DNA of 64,000 nucleotides from Nyssa sinensis (taxonomy: Eukaryota > Streptophyta > Magnoliopsida > Cornales > Nyssaceae). The position numbers and the translations under genes are program-made. Below the pieces are notes generated by a model that ran no database searches, was not told the origin of the DNA, and saw only the letters and a program-made list of their open reading frames with translations. Positions 13,026 to 25,328 of the stretch are shown here, piece by piece. The stretch is from the NCBI GenBank assembly GCA_008638375.1, contig CM018038.1, forward strand, positions 11,386,740 through 11,450,739, in the 5' to 3' direction. How positions within the stretch are numbered: position 1 is the first letter of the stretch; every line of letters starts with the position of its first letter.

Positions 13026-14561
13026 GGTGGGAGGATCTCAATTATGGCTATTAGTGGAGATCGAGGCTTGAAAATTTGGTTGTTATGACTATCGTCGATT
13101 TAAAGTCGCAATTGTAAAAAAGGCTTGAGGATTCAAGTTATAAAAGTTCAAGAATAATATCAGTAGGACTTGAAGAGACGAGTTATATAAGTTGAGTCAG
13201 GTCTTGTACTCCATTTTTTATAGTAGGTTTGGGCTGGTCTAGACTAATTCAAGTGGTATTTTTTTCTTTTCCTTCAGAGGTTTTCCTAGAAAATCTCAGT
13301 GTTCTCTTGCACTAATCAACTTAAACTAATCAAACAATTTTAAAATTGGTCAAATTTGTGATAATTGTCCTATTTGACGTATTCACCCCTCTAGGCCAAG
13401 TTCACATAATTCAGATAAGATATCAACTTTTTCAAAATATAAGCAGTACTTCATACTATATACATTAAAATAAATAAATATGCAACTATATAAAAGGAGG
13501 ACCTCAGTTTGACTTACAGATAATTTTGTATAAGACTAGTTTTTGATCTTGCATTAAGTGTCAAATGCTACCACATTGACAAATATCAAAGAAATTCTGA
13601 CTAAAATTAATTTTAGTGAGATAATCAAGGATGGAAAATAGATTTGAAAAAAAATATATGTAATATGTGAAGTAATTTTGTGAAATATTTTTCTACAATT
13701 TGAGAAAAGAAAAAAATTAGTTCCCAAAAATTGGAAAACAATTTTTTACATGTAAGATATGAACCAATTTTGTGAAAAATCTTCCTCCAATTAGAGGAAA
13801 AAATTCTCCTGCAAAATTCTTCAAATTTTTTTTTACCCCCTCCTTTTCTTCTTCTTCTTCTTCTTCCATCCTTGGAGATAATAATAAAAAATTGAATGCT
13901 TACAAGAAATCTCCAACCCCCATTCTTCATTTTTAACTTCATTTTAACATCTTTTTTAAATTTAAAGATGATGAATCTCATATTTTCATTCCAATCATAT
14001 CAATCTTCAAATCCCATTTTTGGTAATATCATTTGTCCTAAATTAAATTATTTTAATTATATTGATCTGAAATTCAATTATTTATCATTTTTTGGTTAAA
14101 ATTATATGATATAACCAAGAATTTGCAAATTTAAATACATTAAAAAATAAATAAAAATACATTAAAACTAATAAAATACATTAAGAAACTAATAAAGATA
14201 TATAACACCCGAGATTTGTGAAATCACAAAAAGTACAATAACACTTCATATGACCATTCTCCATATAATTTTAATGAACCATCCACATAAGTCATTTTTC
14301 ATTTAATCGTTATGTTATTACTCAAGTTGAAATGTTATTTTTTATTTTCAATAAAATGTTAATGATGTGGTACTTTTATATTAATAATGTATTAAATCAT
14401 ATAATTAATATGCTATAATAATATAATAACACGTGATTATCACATTATTTGAGATAAAAATTTTAAAAATATAACATTGCACTTCAAGAAAAATTTAAAC
14501 CAAGAGCCAATAAGCAAAATTTGAGTGTATTTTACCTTGTGCATGTATACTTGGTTCTAGT
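13022..14561. other. Intergenic, 3' flank of the receptor kinase gene
   Basis: AT-rich with no supported gene. Minus-strand ORF 13625-13981 is Lys/Arg/Phe-rich low-complexity translation of an AT-rich tract and was not accepted. The segment nearest 14561 is expected to hold the 3' UTR of the receptor kinase transcribed from the right. Confidence 0.55.
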
Positions 14562-15596
14562 TCAGTTCTCAAGAAGTATGGCCTTAATTAAATGCAGATC
14601 CTTAGCAGCCTCTGCAATATTTGTTCTCTCTCTTGGTAATTCCTTGGAAGATGCAACTCCAATTCGAAGTAGGGAAGTTAAGCACTCCTGGATCTTCTGC
14701 GTCCTAGTGTTGCTGTTGTTGTCTTCCTCGTTTTCTGCACTAGATAGGAGTACCTGGTCCACAATCTGCATCACTCGTTCAGGTTCAGGCAAAGACATTT
14801 CCACAAATTTGTGAAGGTTCAGACTATCGTAAAACATGCCATCGCTGGGTCTTTTTCTTGTGAACATTTCCAACAAAAGGATCCCAAAACTATATACATC
14901 ACCCTGAGTGGACACCTCACTGCCCATGCCATATTCTGCAATTCACACTTCTCATATTACAAAATCACCATAATTTATATATTTATTTTAGTCTTCGTGT
15001 GACTGAGCGGTATGAAAGTATTATTTGAATTAAACAGTTACTGTATAAAAGTGTTATCTAAATTAAACAGTTGTATTTGAACTAAACATTTGAGTGTTTA
15101 GATAAACTTTTAAAAGTGTTTAATAACTATCAATTATCCATATGTTGAGCTTCTAGCTCCTAGAGCTAGTTAGTTTTCTCTCCTTTGTGAGTTATACATC
15201 CTTCCCTCCCTTTTTTTTTAAATAGAAAACATTTTTCAAAAAAAAAAAAATCATAATAAATTTGACCAACTTAATATAAAATAATAATGTTATGGACACC
15301 ACCCTTGATCTCATATGGAATAGTTCTTACTTGTAATTCTATGATAGTAGGACCCATTCCATGAGAGAGGATAGTGTCGAAAAATAGTACAAAAGATGAT
15401 GTTCATACCATTATTCAAATAAAAAAATGTGGCCAATATATAGGTACGATTTCAAATTTCATTCAAAACTCTTGATCATTATATCTTGTGGTTGAGGAAC
15501 TAAAACACATGAAATGAATTTGAAAAACTGAACCAAAAATAACCTTAATAGTACTAAACACCCCTATATATATTAATCTACATGTGCATATCTATA

Positions 15597-15650
<54 letters not shown>

Positions 15651-18378
15651 TTTGGTTACGTACCCGGCCTGCATATCCAATGGTTCCCTTAATGCCTATG
15701 GAGCTGGTTTGATTTTGAGAGACTTCATCGTCGCATTGCTTTAGGAACCTTGCTAAACCAAAATCGCCTACATGGGCAGTCATGTCAATATCCAGAAGAA
15801 TGTTGCTTGGCTTTAGATCACAATGTATGATCGGTATTTGGCAATGATTGTGAAGATAGTCCAAAGCAGAAGCCACATCAATAGCAATATTTAATCGCTG
15901 GATAAGGTTCAGATGATCATGATGATGCAACCAAGTCTCAAGACTACCATTTGGCATGAACTCATATACCAAGGCTTTGAAATCATTACCACGATAATCA
16001 ATACGAGAGCAAACAGTTAAAATCTTGAGAAGATTGCGGTGTCGAATGTTTCTTAAAGCTTTGCATTCCGCCATGAAACTCTTGGAAGCTCCTTTGTTAT
16101 GTAAGTTGAGTACCTTCACTGCAATTGCCATTTCATTTGGATCAAGAACTCCTTTGTATACCGAACCGAAGCTTCCCATACCAATCAGATTGGAGGAGGA
16201 GAATCCATTGGTTGCTTTGAAGAGCTCTTGGTAGGGAATAATATTCATATATGGATCCTTCAATGAAAATAATGCAGCTGATGGATGCTGCTTTCTTGTC
16301 CTTCTAATCCAACAAAGGATTAGAAAAGATATCAAGATTAATATTCCAAGAACCCCACAAAATATGGGGATTATTAGTTTGATCACAACATGATGAGATG
16401 TTGTCTTCTTCTTTGGTTTACTAATAGAGGAGCATACTGGCAGCTTTAACGCAGATATACCCCCACAAAGCTTCTTGTTTCCAGAAATTGAAACTGCACT
16501 TGCATTAGCAAAAACTCCTCCTACAGCTACCTCACCCTCAAGATCATTAAAAGAAAGATTTAAATTCTGCAAAGCAACAATGGTTTCTAAATCTTTTGGA
16601 ATTTGACCTGAAAGGTTATTGTTTGAAAGATCTAAATCTTGAATCCCTTTCAAAGAACTCAAAGAACTTGGAATGGTTCCATTGAAAGAATTATAGGCCA
16701 TATTTAGACGTTCTAAACTTGAGCAACTCCCAAGACTGCTAGGAATTTCACCTGATAACTCAGTGTGGGAAACATTTAATTCAACAAGATTAACCAAGTT
16801 GCCCACTTGGGAAGGTATGGAACCAGTTAGACTGTTTTCAGCAAGGTTTAGGGATTTTGATAAAGATGACAATTCAACACCTTGTTGGGGTATGGTACCA
16901 CTCAGGTTATTTCCATAAAGATGCAATAGAAATAGAAACTGGCAATTTCCAAGACTAACTGGTATGCTTCCTTGAAGGTTATTTTCCTCTATCCAAAGCT
17001 GGTTCAACAGTGTTAGATTTCCCATAGAGGAAGGGATTTCCCCGGACAATTTGTTTTCACCAAAACCCACTTCTTGGAGCATATTAAGCAAACCAATGGA
17101 GTTTGGAATGCTTCCTGTGAATTGATTGGACTGCATATCTAGAGCAGTTAAGCTCACCAGATTTCCAATACCTGTTGGGATGCTTCCAGATATTTGATTC
17201 CCCTCCACTGATAAGCCCTCGAGTTTGGTTGAAAGGTTGGCTATGGAATTCGGTAACAACCCTCCAAAATTATTACCATCAATATATAAAATACGAAATA
17301 TGCTACAGTTAGTCAAAGAGGACATGAAATTAAGATCTTTAGGTTCCCCACTTCCCAAACCATTGTAAAACAGAGACAGCCATGTGAGTTTCTGTAGATT
17401 TCCGAAATTATCAGGCACCTCTCCCGACAAATTATTGATTGAGAGATCAAGAATGTCAAGTTTTGAGGCATTTGATAAAGATACTGGAATGGATCCACTA
17501 AATTGGTTTCCCCATAGAAGAAGACGTTGAAGATTGGGCAAAGCAAGGCCTAAATTTTGAGGAAGTGTTCCCTGGAGTTGATTGTCTGACACAGAGAAAT
17601 TAGTAAGTAAAGAAAGATTATAGATAGATGGAGGGATTATACCATCTAATAGTTTGTTGGAAGAAAGTGTCAGAATTCTCAATCTTTTTAGGTGGCCTAG
17701 TGAATCTGGGATACTTCCCTCCAACATGTTCAATGGCATGAAAAGAAGTTGAAGAGATGAAAGATTCCCCAAAGAAGGTGGGATGGGTCCTGTCAAATTG
17801 TTAGGCCCCATCTTAAGTTGCTCTAGCTTGGAGAAGAAGCCAAACTCCATGGGAATTTTCCCTTGGAAATTATTGTAATCTAAACCAAGGATTCTCAGAT
17901 TAGAACATTGAGAGAGGTTGGCTGGAATATGTCCTTTCAACAAGTTATTGGATAAAGTGAGAACTTGCAGCCTGAATAATAGAGAAATTTGATGAGGGAT
18001 TTCTCCCTGGAAGCTGTTGTTGGAGAGATCTAAGGCTCTGAGGAAGCTCAGGTTTCCTATGGAAGGAGACATAGAACCAATCAAACTGGAGGACTGCAAA
18101 TTCAAGGATGTGACTCTTTGATGGTGGCGGCCGCATGAAACACCATACCACTGGCAGAAGTGAAGGTTGTCGTTCCATGAGCTAGTGGCTAGCATGGGAT
18201 CACTGGTTATTTCAGCTTTGATGGCAAGCAAGGCTTGCCGATCTGTTTCATTCGCACCAATAATCTGAGTGATGGAGCTGTCTGTTATGGGAGATGCATT
18301 ATGCAGAAAAGGCATGCATATGCACAAGAGGAAAACAGCAGCATAGGAAAGAAATGATTGGGATACTCTCAAGCCCAT
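14562..18378 (-). CDS. LRR receptor-like kinase, non-RD (EFR/Xa21/At3g47570 class), probably impaired
   Basis: Two exons: 18378-15664 (905 codons) and 14935-14562. The protein has a signal peptide (about residues 1-28), an LRR N-terminal cap ending in a CQWYGVSC motif, about twenty leucine-rich repeats, a membrane segment near 664-688 and a cytoplasmic kinase. Visible kinase landmarks are the glycine loop [11 protein letters not shown] (about 733), VAVK-type lysine in IAVKVLN (about 753), the catalytic loop HCDLKPSN (about 853) and DFG (about 872). Cys in place of Arg before the catalytic Asp makes it non-RD, the class of pattern-recognition receptors such as EFR, FLS2 and Xa21. Ligand unknown. 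The junction is abnormal. Exon one ends GCA-GGC-CGG before GTACGT, while exon two needs one leading base, so canonical splicing shifts the frame. A donor four bases later restores frame but replaces the APE motif with residues G-R-V-Q. Confidence 0.9.
14936..15663 (-). other. Intron of the receptor kinase gene
   Basis: On the minus strand it begins GTACGT and ends TTGCAG. It sits between the activation segment and the APE/EYGMG region, where this kinase class usually has an intron. It carries a long AT microsatellite near its 5' end. The donor is out of phase with the acceptor by one base (see the gene entry). Confidence 0.75.
15597..15646. repeat. (TA)n microsatellite in the receptor kinase intron
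   Basis: About 50 bp of uninterrupted TA directly downstream of the splice donor. It extends the exon-one reading frame into a run of alternating Tyr and Ile that is not real protein. Confidence 0.9.
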
Positions 18379-21300
18379 GGATGGAGGAAAGGTATATGCA
18401 ACAACAGCTTAATTTTTCAAGAATGATGCTAGTTTCTACTTACATATATGTCTGTATGTGTCCATATATATATATATATATAAACATATACATATATACA
18501 CACAAAGATAGAAAATAGAAAAATAATACATTGCTAGTACTAAAGGTAATGCACAAGGAGACTACTAACTATTTCCCAAAAAAAAAAACCCAAAACCTTC
18601 CACTAAATTATTTAATTCCTCATGGAGAAGGTGGTGAGGAATCATTCACAATGTTAGTCCACATAAAGAAAAACATACTTTAGTCCTTCACATTATTAAT
18701 CTAACTAACGTATTGCACTGCTCATCCCCTCTATTTGCAATGAATAAATATTGTGATCAATGTTAAAATCTAGAGAAGTCTTGCACACCACCTGCCTATC
18801 AAAGTCAACTATTTTTTACACTAGCCTTTTTTCTTTTTTTGGTCGATAAGACTTTATGAGTAGTTTCACCCTATGATTGAATTAATAAATCAACTAATCT
18901 TCTATATAAAGAAATCATATCTGGTTTCATATTTTCTAATTAATAGACATATTTATTATTAAAAAACCACTTACCTCCTTTTGGATCAATGTGACTGTCG
19001 AGTAATTTGTGTGATAGTTTGGATAAAAGCTGAGCCTGATTTGTATTTTTGGTATCATCTTTTGCTCTTAAATTTCTTTATTTTTTTGTTTGAGCTTAAT
19101 TAGAGGTTTATTGGACCTTTTTTTGTAGGGCCAAAAAAGGTTATAGAGCTTAGATTTTTTGGACTATAGACATATTAATCTATATGTGTGTGTGAGTGTG
19201 TGTGGAGCCTTCTAACTTAAACATAAATTTTTTTATGGGGTGAATAAGTTTATGGGAGCTTAAACTTAACTCCCCTACCATTTATAATTGCTAGAATGTT
19301 TTACATGACGATAACACAGAATATCTTTATGCCAGTTTTGAGTGTACCTCAAGACTAATCCTTACGACCCTCACTAATAAATATATATTCTTATGGATAA
19401 GACGTTCGTGACCTTAAAAATAATTGACGAGAGGACTCGCAATCTTGGAAGGAAAGCTCCTAAGAAGCGTTCAAGCTCCATTTGGCCAACCCCTTGTAGT
19501 TTAAAATTTTAAACTTATTTATATCAGTTGGGTTGATTTGGTATTTAATAAATTGGGTTTACTCTTGTGATAGTAAAAAATTATAATATGACAAGTTTTA
19601 ATTATAAAACATAAATATAAGAACAATAATTAATGACTTTCTCATTTATTTGGAAATTCTAGCCGGCCTTTAGGGGTTTTTCAAAGTTCATATCATTGAC
19701 ATTTCTTTCCTTGCATATAAAATAGGCAAATAACAAAGACAATAGTGGCATGATCATATTTTGTGGGATAATTTGATTAATTAATAGTTGGCAACAGAGG
19801 GGTGAGAAATAAAATGGTATTATTTACAAGTAATAGTATTTAAAAAATTATCTTTTCAAATAATATAACATACATTCTGTAAACGTGCAATGCAATTTGA
19901 AAAATCAACTTTAGTTAAAAAGAATTTGGGAAGAATTGTTTTATTAATTATTTACAGTTGGGATTTTCAGTCTGACAAAATTTATAACTCGTTGGAAGAC
20001 TAGGGGTCTGTTTGCGTAACTTCAAATTTTAGATTATTCAAATCCAAAACATGTCCTAAAACACAAATTGACATGAACCGGTTTATGTCCCCCACGTTGT
20101 TTAGTAGCCCAAATCTTATCGCATACACAAATCAGAATAGCATAACCTTTACCATAACTTTAGGATCTCCACAATCAAGGATACAAATTACACTCTTCTT
20201 GCAACCAAGAGTAATGTTATGCTCAAATGAGATAGATCTAGTTTTATGAAAACTACACCCTCCAAGGCTTTAAGATCGATGATTCTATAATAATATTTTG
20301 TGATAGTAAATCAGTCATTGCTTTGATAAAAAATTTAGTTTTTCATGAGAAAAGCAAACACATTGATATCAAGTTTTACTTCATTCGTGACTTGGTGAAT
20401 AACAATGAGATCTAACTTGAATTTTGTCCTTTTAAAAAACAAGTTTCAAATATTTTTACAAGGCCGCTCAAAACAAATTTCTTTTTAAAGTTGAAGAGAT
20501 TGTTTGGTATGGTGAAGCTTGAAGAGCTTGATTTAAGGGAGACAATGTAAACCAATTAAACCAAGTTAGTAAAATTATAATAGGATTCTTAATTTTGAGT
20601 TCTAGTAATATTTGATATATTTTAGATAAGTCTTATTAAGCTGAATATATGAGCTGCTGTCAAAAATAAAACAGTAGTGTGTCATGAGCCAAAAAAAATA
20701 GGGCAAACAATTGAGCTGCTGTCAAAAGAGTATTTAAAATATCCTTGTTATATGTCTTGATATATATGAAAGTTTTTTGTGAGTTTTCTGAAGAGAATAT
20801 ATGAGCATGCTGTTTTATTTTGATGCTTTCATAAATTAATCTTTTGTTGTTGGCATACGCTTGTGGGACTTGTTTTTTTTCTTTTTTCAACCATTTATAT
20901 TTGAGGGTATTATTTTGGTCCAACATAAATGCGAACCACTTTTGCCTAAAATTTTCTAAATACAAAACAAAATTTATGATATGTTTGTTTGGTCTCAATC
21001 GAACTAGTTTTTAACTCTCCCAAACAGACTTTCCGGATTGAATTTTTTTTTAAAATGTTAATATTGTTTTTCACAATGTTAAAATCACAACCGCGAATGC
21101 ATAGCCAAGTGGGGAGGTCAATGGCTGCTGCTCTTAGTATTTTAGATATAATAATACAATTATGTTGCTTCAAAGACAACCCCTTAAAACTAGTTTCTGT
21201 ATCTTGCAACACAAAGCTCACTCATGCTTGGCTACTATTTATTTTATGCTCCCATCCCTCATTCTATTGTAAAGTGAATTCTATTATAATTAATAAACTT

Positions 21301-22506
21301 GTGAGGTGAAAAATTTATTAATTGTTATTTTTTTATATTTTGATTAATAAAAAATTATTTTATACATATATACATATATATATATATATATGAATTTTGA
21401 CAAAAAAAATACCTTATATGCGATGTTTTAAAGACATTTTCAAAATGAGCAATGTTTTAGTATCCATATCTATTCTCTCATGTAGTACTAATCATCATGG
21501 TCCCATTAACGGGTCCCTCCTCTTTGTGAAATGATGGATACCAGATGGGCACATATAGACATTAAAATATTATTCTTTCGATATTTCATAAAATGTTCAA
21601 CTTAACATATACAAAAATTTCTCAGATTCTTTTAAACTAAAAAAGTTATGTTTCATACAGTTATTCATGTCATAATTTTTTTCACTTATAATACTGTTAA
21701 CTCTAATTAAAGAAAAACTTACAAATATAATTATCAAAACATATCGTAAATGTAATATGTGTATATATATATATATATACATACACATAAAAGTATATTT
21801 ATAACTATGTTATCTCTCTAATAATTAATATTAGAATTTTTTTTAAAAAAAATATTAAGTATTAAGTAATAAAATTATTAATTATTTAACATAGAACCAA
21901 GTCGATTTTTTAAAAATGTATTAATTATTAACAATAATTAACTTATTAAATATTAATTATAAGAGTTAACTGTACTTAGAATCTGTTATGCCCATATAGT
22001 TGCTTTATTATTATTATTATTATTGTTATAGATAATTATATTGATATTTCTTAAAATATCTAACAAATAAATAGATTTATTTTTTTCTTTTTTTGAAATT
22101 ATACAACACTTCTTTAAATTTACCTAAAACATTGCAGATTCTGCTTCATACAATTGTTGTCAATGACATTAACATAAAAAATATAGACTAACATTAATTT
22201 TTTTCTTAAATGAAAAAATGCCCTTCTGCTCTCCCATCTCTCAATTTTTTTTTCTTTCTGTTCCTGCTCTCGTCTCTTTGTTTTCTTCTCTATTTGTCAT
22301 ATCTCATGTTTCAAAGACCCGCGGGTGGATCATTTTATTCAAATCTCCTTATCAAATTGTTCTCATTTGATGCAATGCAAAACGTGAAGGAAAATTAAAC
22401 GTGTTAAATTTCTTAATAACTAAGAACAAAAAAGATTCATCATCTAAAGAAAAAAATTTTCAAAAATTTTTAAACAAAAATATATTAATAAATACTACTT
22501 TACATC
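18379..22506. other. Intergenic, promoter side of the receptor kinase
   Basis: This is upstream of the minus-strand kinase gene. It is AT-rich with short AT microsatellites at 18463-18482, 21368-21391 and 21761-21779. Several cTAtTAATA-like phrases occur but no promoter can be fixed. ORFs at 20660-21309 on both strands lack recognisable domains. No transposon ends were identified. Confidence 0.55.
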
Positions 22507-22541
<35 letters not shown>

Positions 22542-22553
22542 TAGAGAGAGAGA
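22507..22553. repeat. Compound (AT)n(AG)n microsatellite
   Basis: An AT run changes directly to an AG run with one AT interruption. No coding context. Confidence 0.88.
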
Positions 22554-23299
22554 CTAAGATTACTACTAATCTGAATAAGAATCTACTAATTTCTTATACT
22601 AATCCAATTATAATTAGAAAACTATAATAATTCTGAATAAGAGGAAAAATATGAAATTAATAAAAATTGAGAGTTTTTTACAAAATTAGAAACTATATTA
22701 AACTAGAAAACTATAGCCGCAATAGAAGTTAATTCAGATTTTTCTAAACAAAGTAATTGTGAAAATGAAAATTACTATAAATGACAAAAAAGTTAAATTA
22801 AAGGCCTAAATGAAATCATTTGATACCCTGAAAACTTCAATCATGACAGAGGAATGAGTATTGTTTGTCTAACCATTTTGGATCAAGATAGAATTTCTGT
22901 TTTAAAATACATGACTGACCAACTCTATACCTACTAGTACTTAAAACGTTCCAATTATTCTTCAAAAACTTTCCCAACTTATTTTACATGATCATTTGTC
23001 CATTTGATTAAATCAAATGAAATTATTTTTAAATTATTATATCTTTTATATAAAGATTGTATAGTTTCAAAAGTAGCAAAATTATCCTTAAAAAGAGTAA
23101 GAAAATCAATTAGAATGAGAAAGGGATTCATTATGCACGAAATAAGGTTCATTTGTTATTGGGCGGTGAGGTTGTTCGAGCCACCTAGGCTCGGCAAAAT
23201 GGATAAATTGACAGGTTTGAATGAACTGAAAATGAATCTGGTTGAAGTGGACTGAACCCAAATCTGATATGTGAATAAACGTTTATAATATATATATAT

Positions 23300-23343
<44 letters not shown>

Positions 23344-24259
23344 TGTGGACAACAATACACATACACTTGCTCATTTACATTGACAGAATTGCCTGCAGCC
23401 ACTGCTAATTCACTTTTCTTCCTACCGCCCATATGGCCATAAATGAGAAGCCTTTAATTCCTTTAAATTAAACTTGTAACGGTATTAGTGTTATTATAAA
23501 ATATTGAAAGTTTTTTTGTTTTTTATTGCAATGACAGAAAAATGAGGAATCAAAATTACGTTAATTAACGTAAAAAAATTGGCACTTGCTTTTGTAAAAT
23601 AGAAAAATGATAGGAGAAAAAAATTATTATGAGTGACCATTAAACCAAACTTACAATTTTAAGAGATATAAAACACTACATTTTAATATATAGATTGTCA
23701 TTCTTAAAAAATATTACTTGTTCTTTTTCATAAAAGACTAATAATTTTTTTTTTATACAATGATAAGATGAGATTAAATTCATGTCAAATAGGTAAAAAA
23801 ATAAATACTTGTACTATTTAAATTGAACCTTAATTTTAAAAATAAGATTTAGATTTATGCAAAAGTAAGAATTTTTTTTTTTTTTTGATAACGTGGAATC
23901 TTCTTAAGGACCCAGTTTCATGACAGCCATGGCCATCAGTCAAGGGCACCCCCTAAGATGTAAACTTCGGATGCGCTCAACCGTCTATTAGTTAAACGTA
24001 TCAGATAAATAATGAACTTATATAACAAAAAAGAGTCGAACTCACACTGAATAGTTTGCACAGTATAAAAGGTGTTTGTAAAAATAGATCAAGGCATAAT
24101 GTAATAAACCAAAAATATTATTATTATTTATTATTTATTATTCATAAAAAAAAGGCTTGCAGTATGATGTACTCAACACAATTAATGGGATCCTGGGGCC
24201 TCGACTTCCCTTAGCTCTAAAACAATTTACTATATTGTTTTTTTATTTCCCCAAACCCT
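22554..24259. other. Intergenic, AT-rich
   Basis: No supported gene. A 55-bp AT microsatellite sits at 23287-23341. A slightly more GC-rich patch at about 23885-24010 (around GACAGCCATGGCCATCAGTC) looks like repeat debris next to a T run, but no terminal structure was found. Confidence 0.5.
23287..23341. repeat. (AT)n microsatellite, 55 bp
   Basis: Alternating AT with a single AA break near its middle. Confidence 0.9.
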
Positions 24260-24350
24260 GCAGAGTGCAAACCATCCTATTCCAAATTTCCAATGAGCCG
24301 CACATCGTCTTCCCAATCAGCCGCAACTCCCAGCACCAACATCAGCATAC

Positions 24351-24402
<52 letters not shown>

Positions 24403-25328
24403 TTGTTTGGTTCTCTGTCCTCTGTTTCTTTTTTTTGCTTCTCTCTATTTGTTTCTCTCTTAATCTAGTCGAATCTTTTTTTTTTTTTTCTGTTTCTTTT
24501 CTTCTTCTCTTCCACCCCCTTGTCAATCTTTATTTCTTTCTTCTAACAATCTCCCTTGAGAGGGGCAAGTGGTGTGTTTTATATCTCGTATTGGCATCCT
24601 TATATGATGTTAGATGGGAGGTAATTGGGTCGTAAAAGTTTGATTAGATTGACTTAACTGCGTTTCTACTATTACTAATTCCCCCATTTTGAATCTGGGT
24701 TCCCCTTTTGATTTGGGTGCTATTTAGACATAGGACTATATTTAATTTGTTATATTTTATTTAAGGAATATGGAAGTATGAAGTTCTATATTTGTGTTTA
24801 ATGCCTATATATAGGGGAAAAACAAACAAACATATATTCTGTTTTCACTTTTTTTCTTGAAAATTGAACCAAACCCAATGTTAGTTAAAGATTATCTGGG
24901 TTCGTGGCCTGTGCATTTTCCATTTTTACTAGCAGTAGTAGATTTTACATCACAAGAGATGGAAATTCTTATAGGCAAGCAATCAATGGCTGCATAAAGG
25001 GCAGTTCGCTCAATGAAATTGACATGATTTGTATGACTGTAAATTAGTGTTGCTGAATATTATAGCTTCAGAATTGCCCTACAAGGCCACAATTATAACA
25101 TGAAATACTTGTTGGCTTCATAATTATAGAGACTATATCAGGAAAATTGTGACAGTTCTCATTTTGGGGAGTAACTATAACAATGTTACAACCCCAATGG
25201 AGGAAAAATGTTACATTTGCTATAAAGGGAACTGGTACATTTCCTGATTCATAGACCAACTCTAAACAGTAATTGTCCCTCGGAATTTTTGCAGGATCAT
25301 TTGTAGTTAGCTTCTGTGATTCAAACTC
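24260..25328 (+). promoter_or_regulatory. 5' leader region of the TRM9-like gene, with a probable leader intron
   Basis: A CAG/GT step at 24353-24354 and a TTTTTGCAG acceptor at 25286-25294 are consistent with an untranslated first exon ending at 24353 and an intron up to 25294, leaving a 34-nt leader before the ATG at 25329. A 45-bp CT run (24355-24399) starts at the proposed donor. CT-rich tracts near plant transcription starts are common. The transcription start was not determined, and the donor is a weak match to consensus. Confidence 0.45.
24355..24399. repeat. (CT)n microsatellite in the TRM9-like leader
   Basis: Forty-five bases of uninterrupted CT in the leader region of the methyltransferase gene, followed by further pyrimidine-rich sequence to about 24540. 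Confidence 0.92.

Noticed and set aside
13625..13981. 118-codon minus-strand ORF with a poly-Arg/Lys stretch
   Set aside because: AT-rich and GAA-repeat translation with no domain and no splice or promoter context.
15664..15680. GC-AG intron as a rescue of the receptor kinase frame
   Set aside because: Cutting before GCCGGG would join GCA-GAA-TAT in frame, but the sequence does not match the GC-donor consensus and still deletes two APE residues.
24157..24635. ORFs through the CT microsatellite on both strands
   Set aside because: Ser-Leu and Arg-Glu runs are simple translations of the CT repeat; the region is better explained as the leader of the TRM9-like gene.
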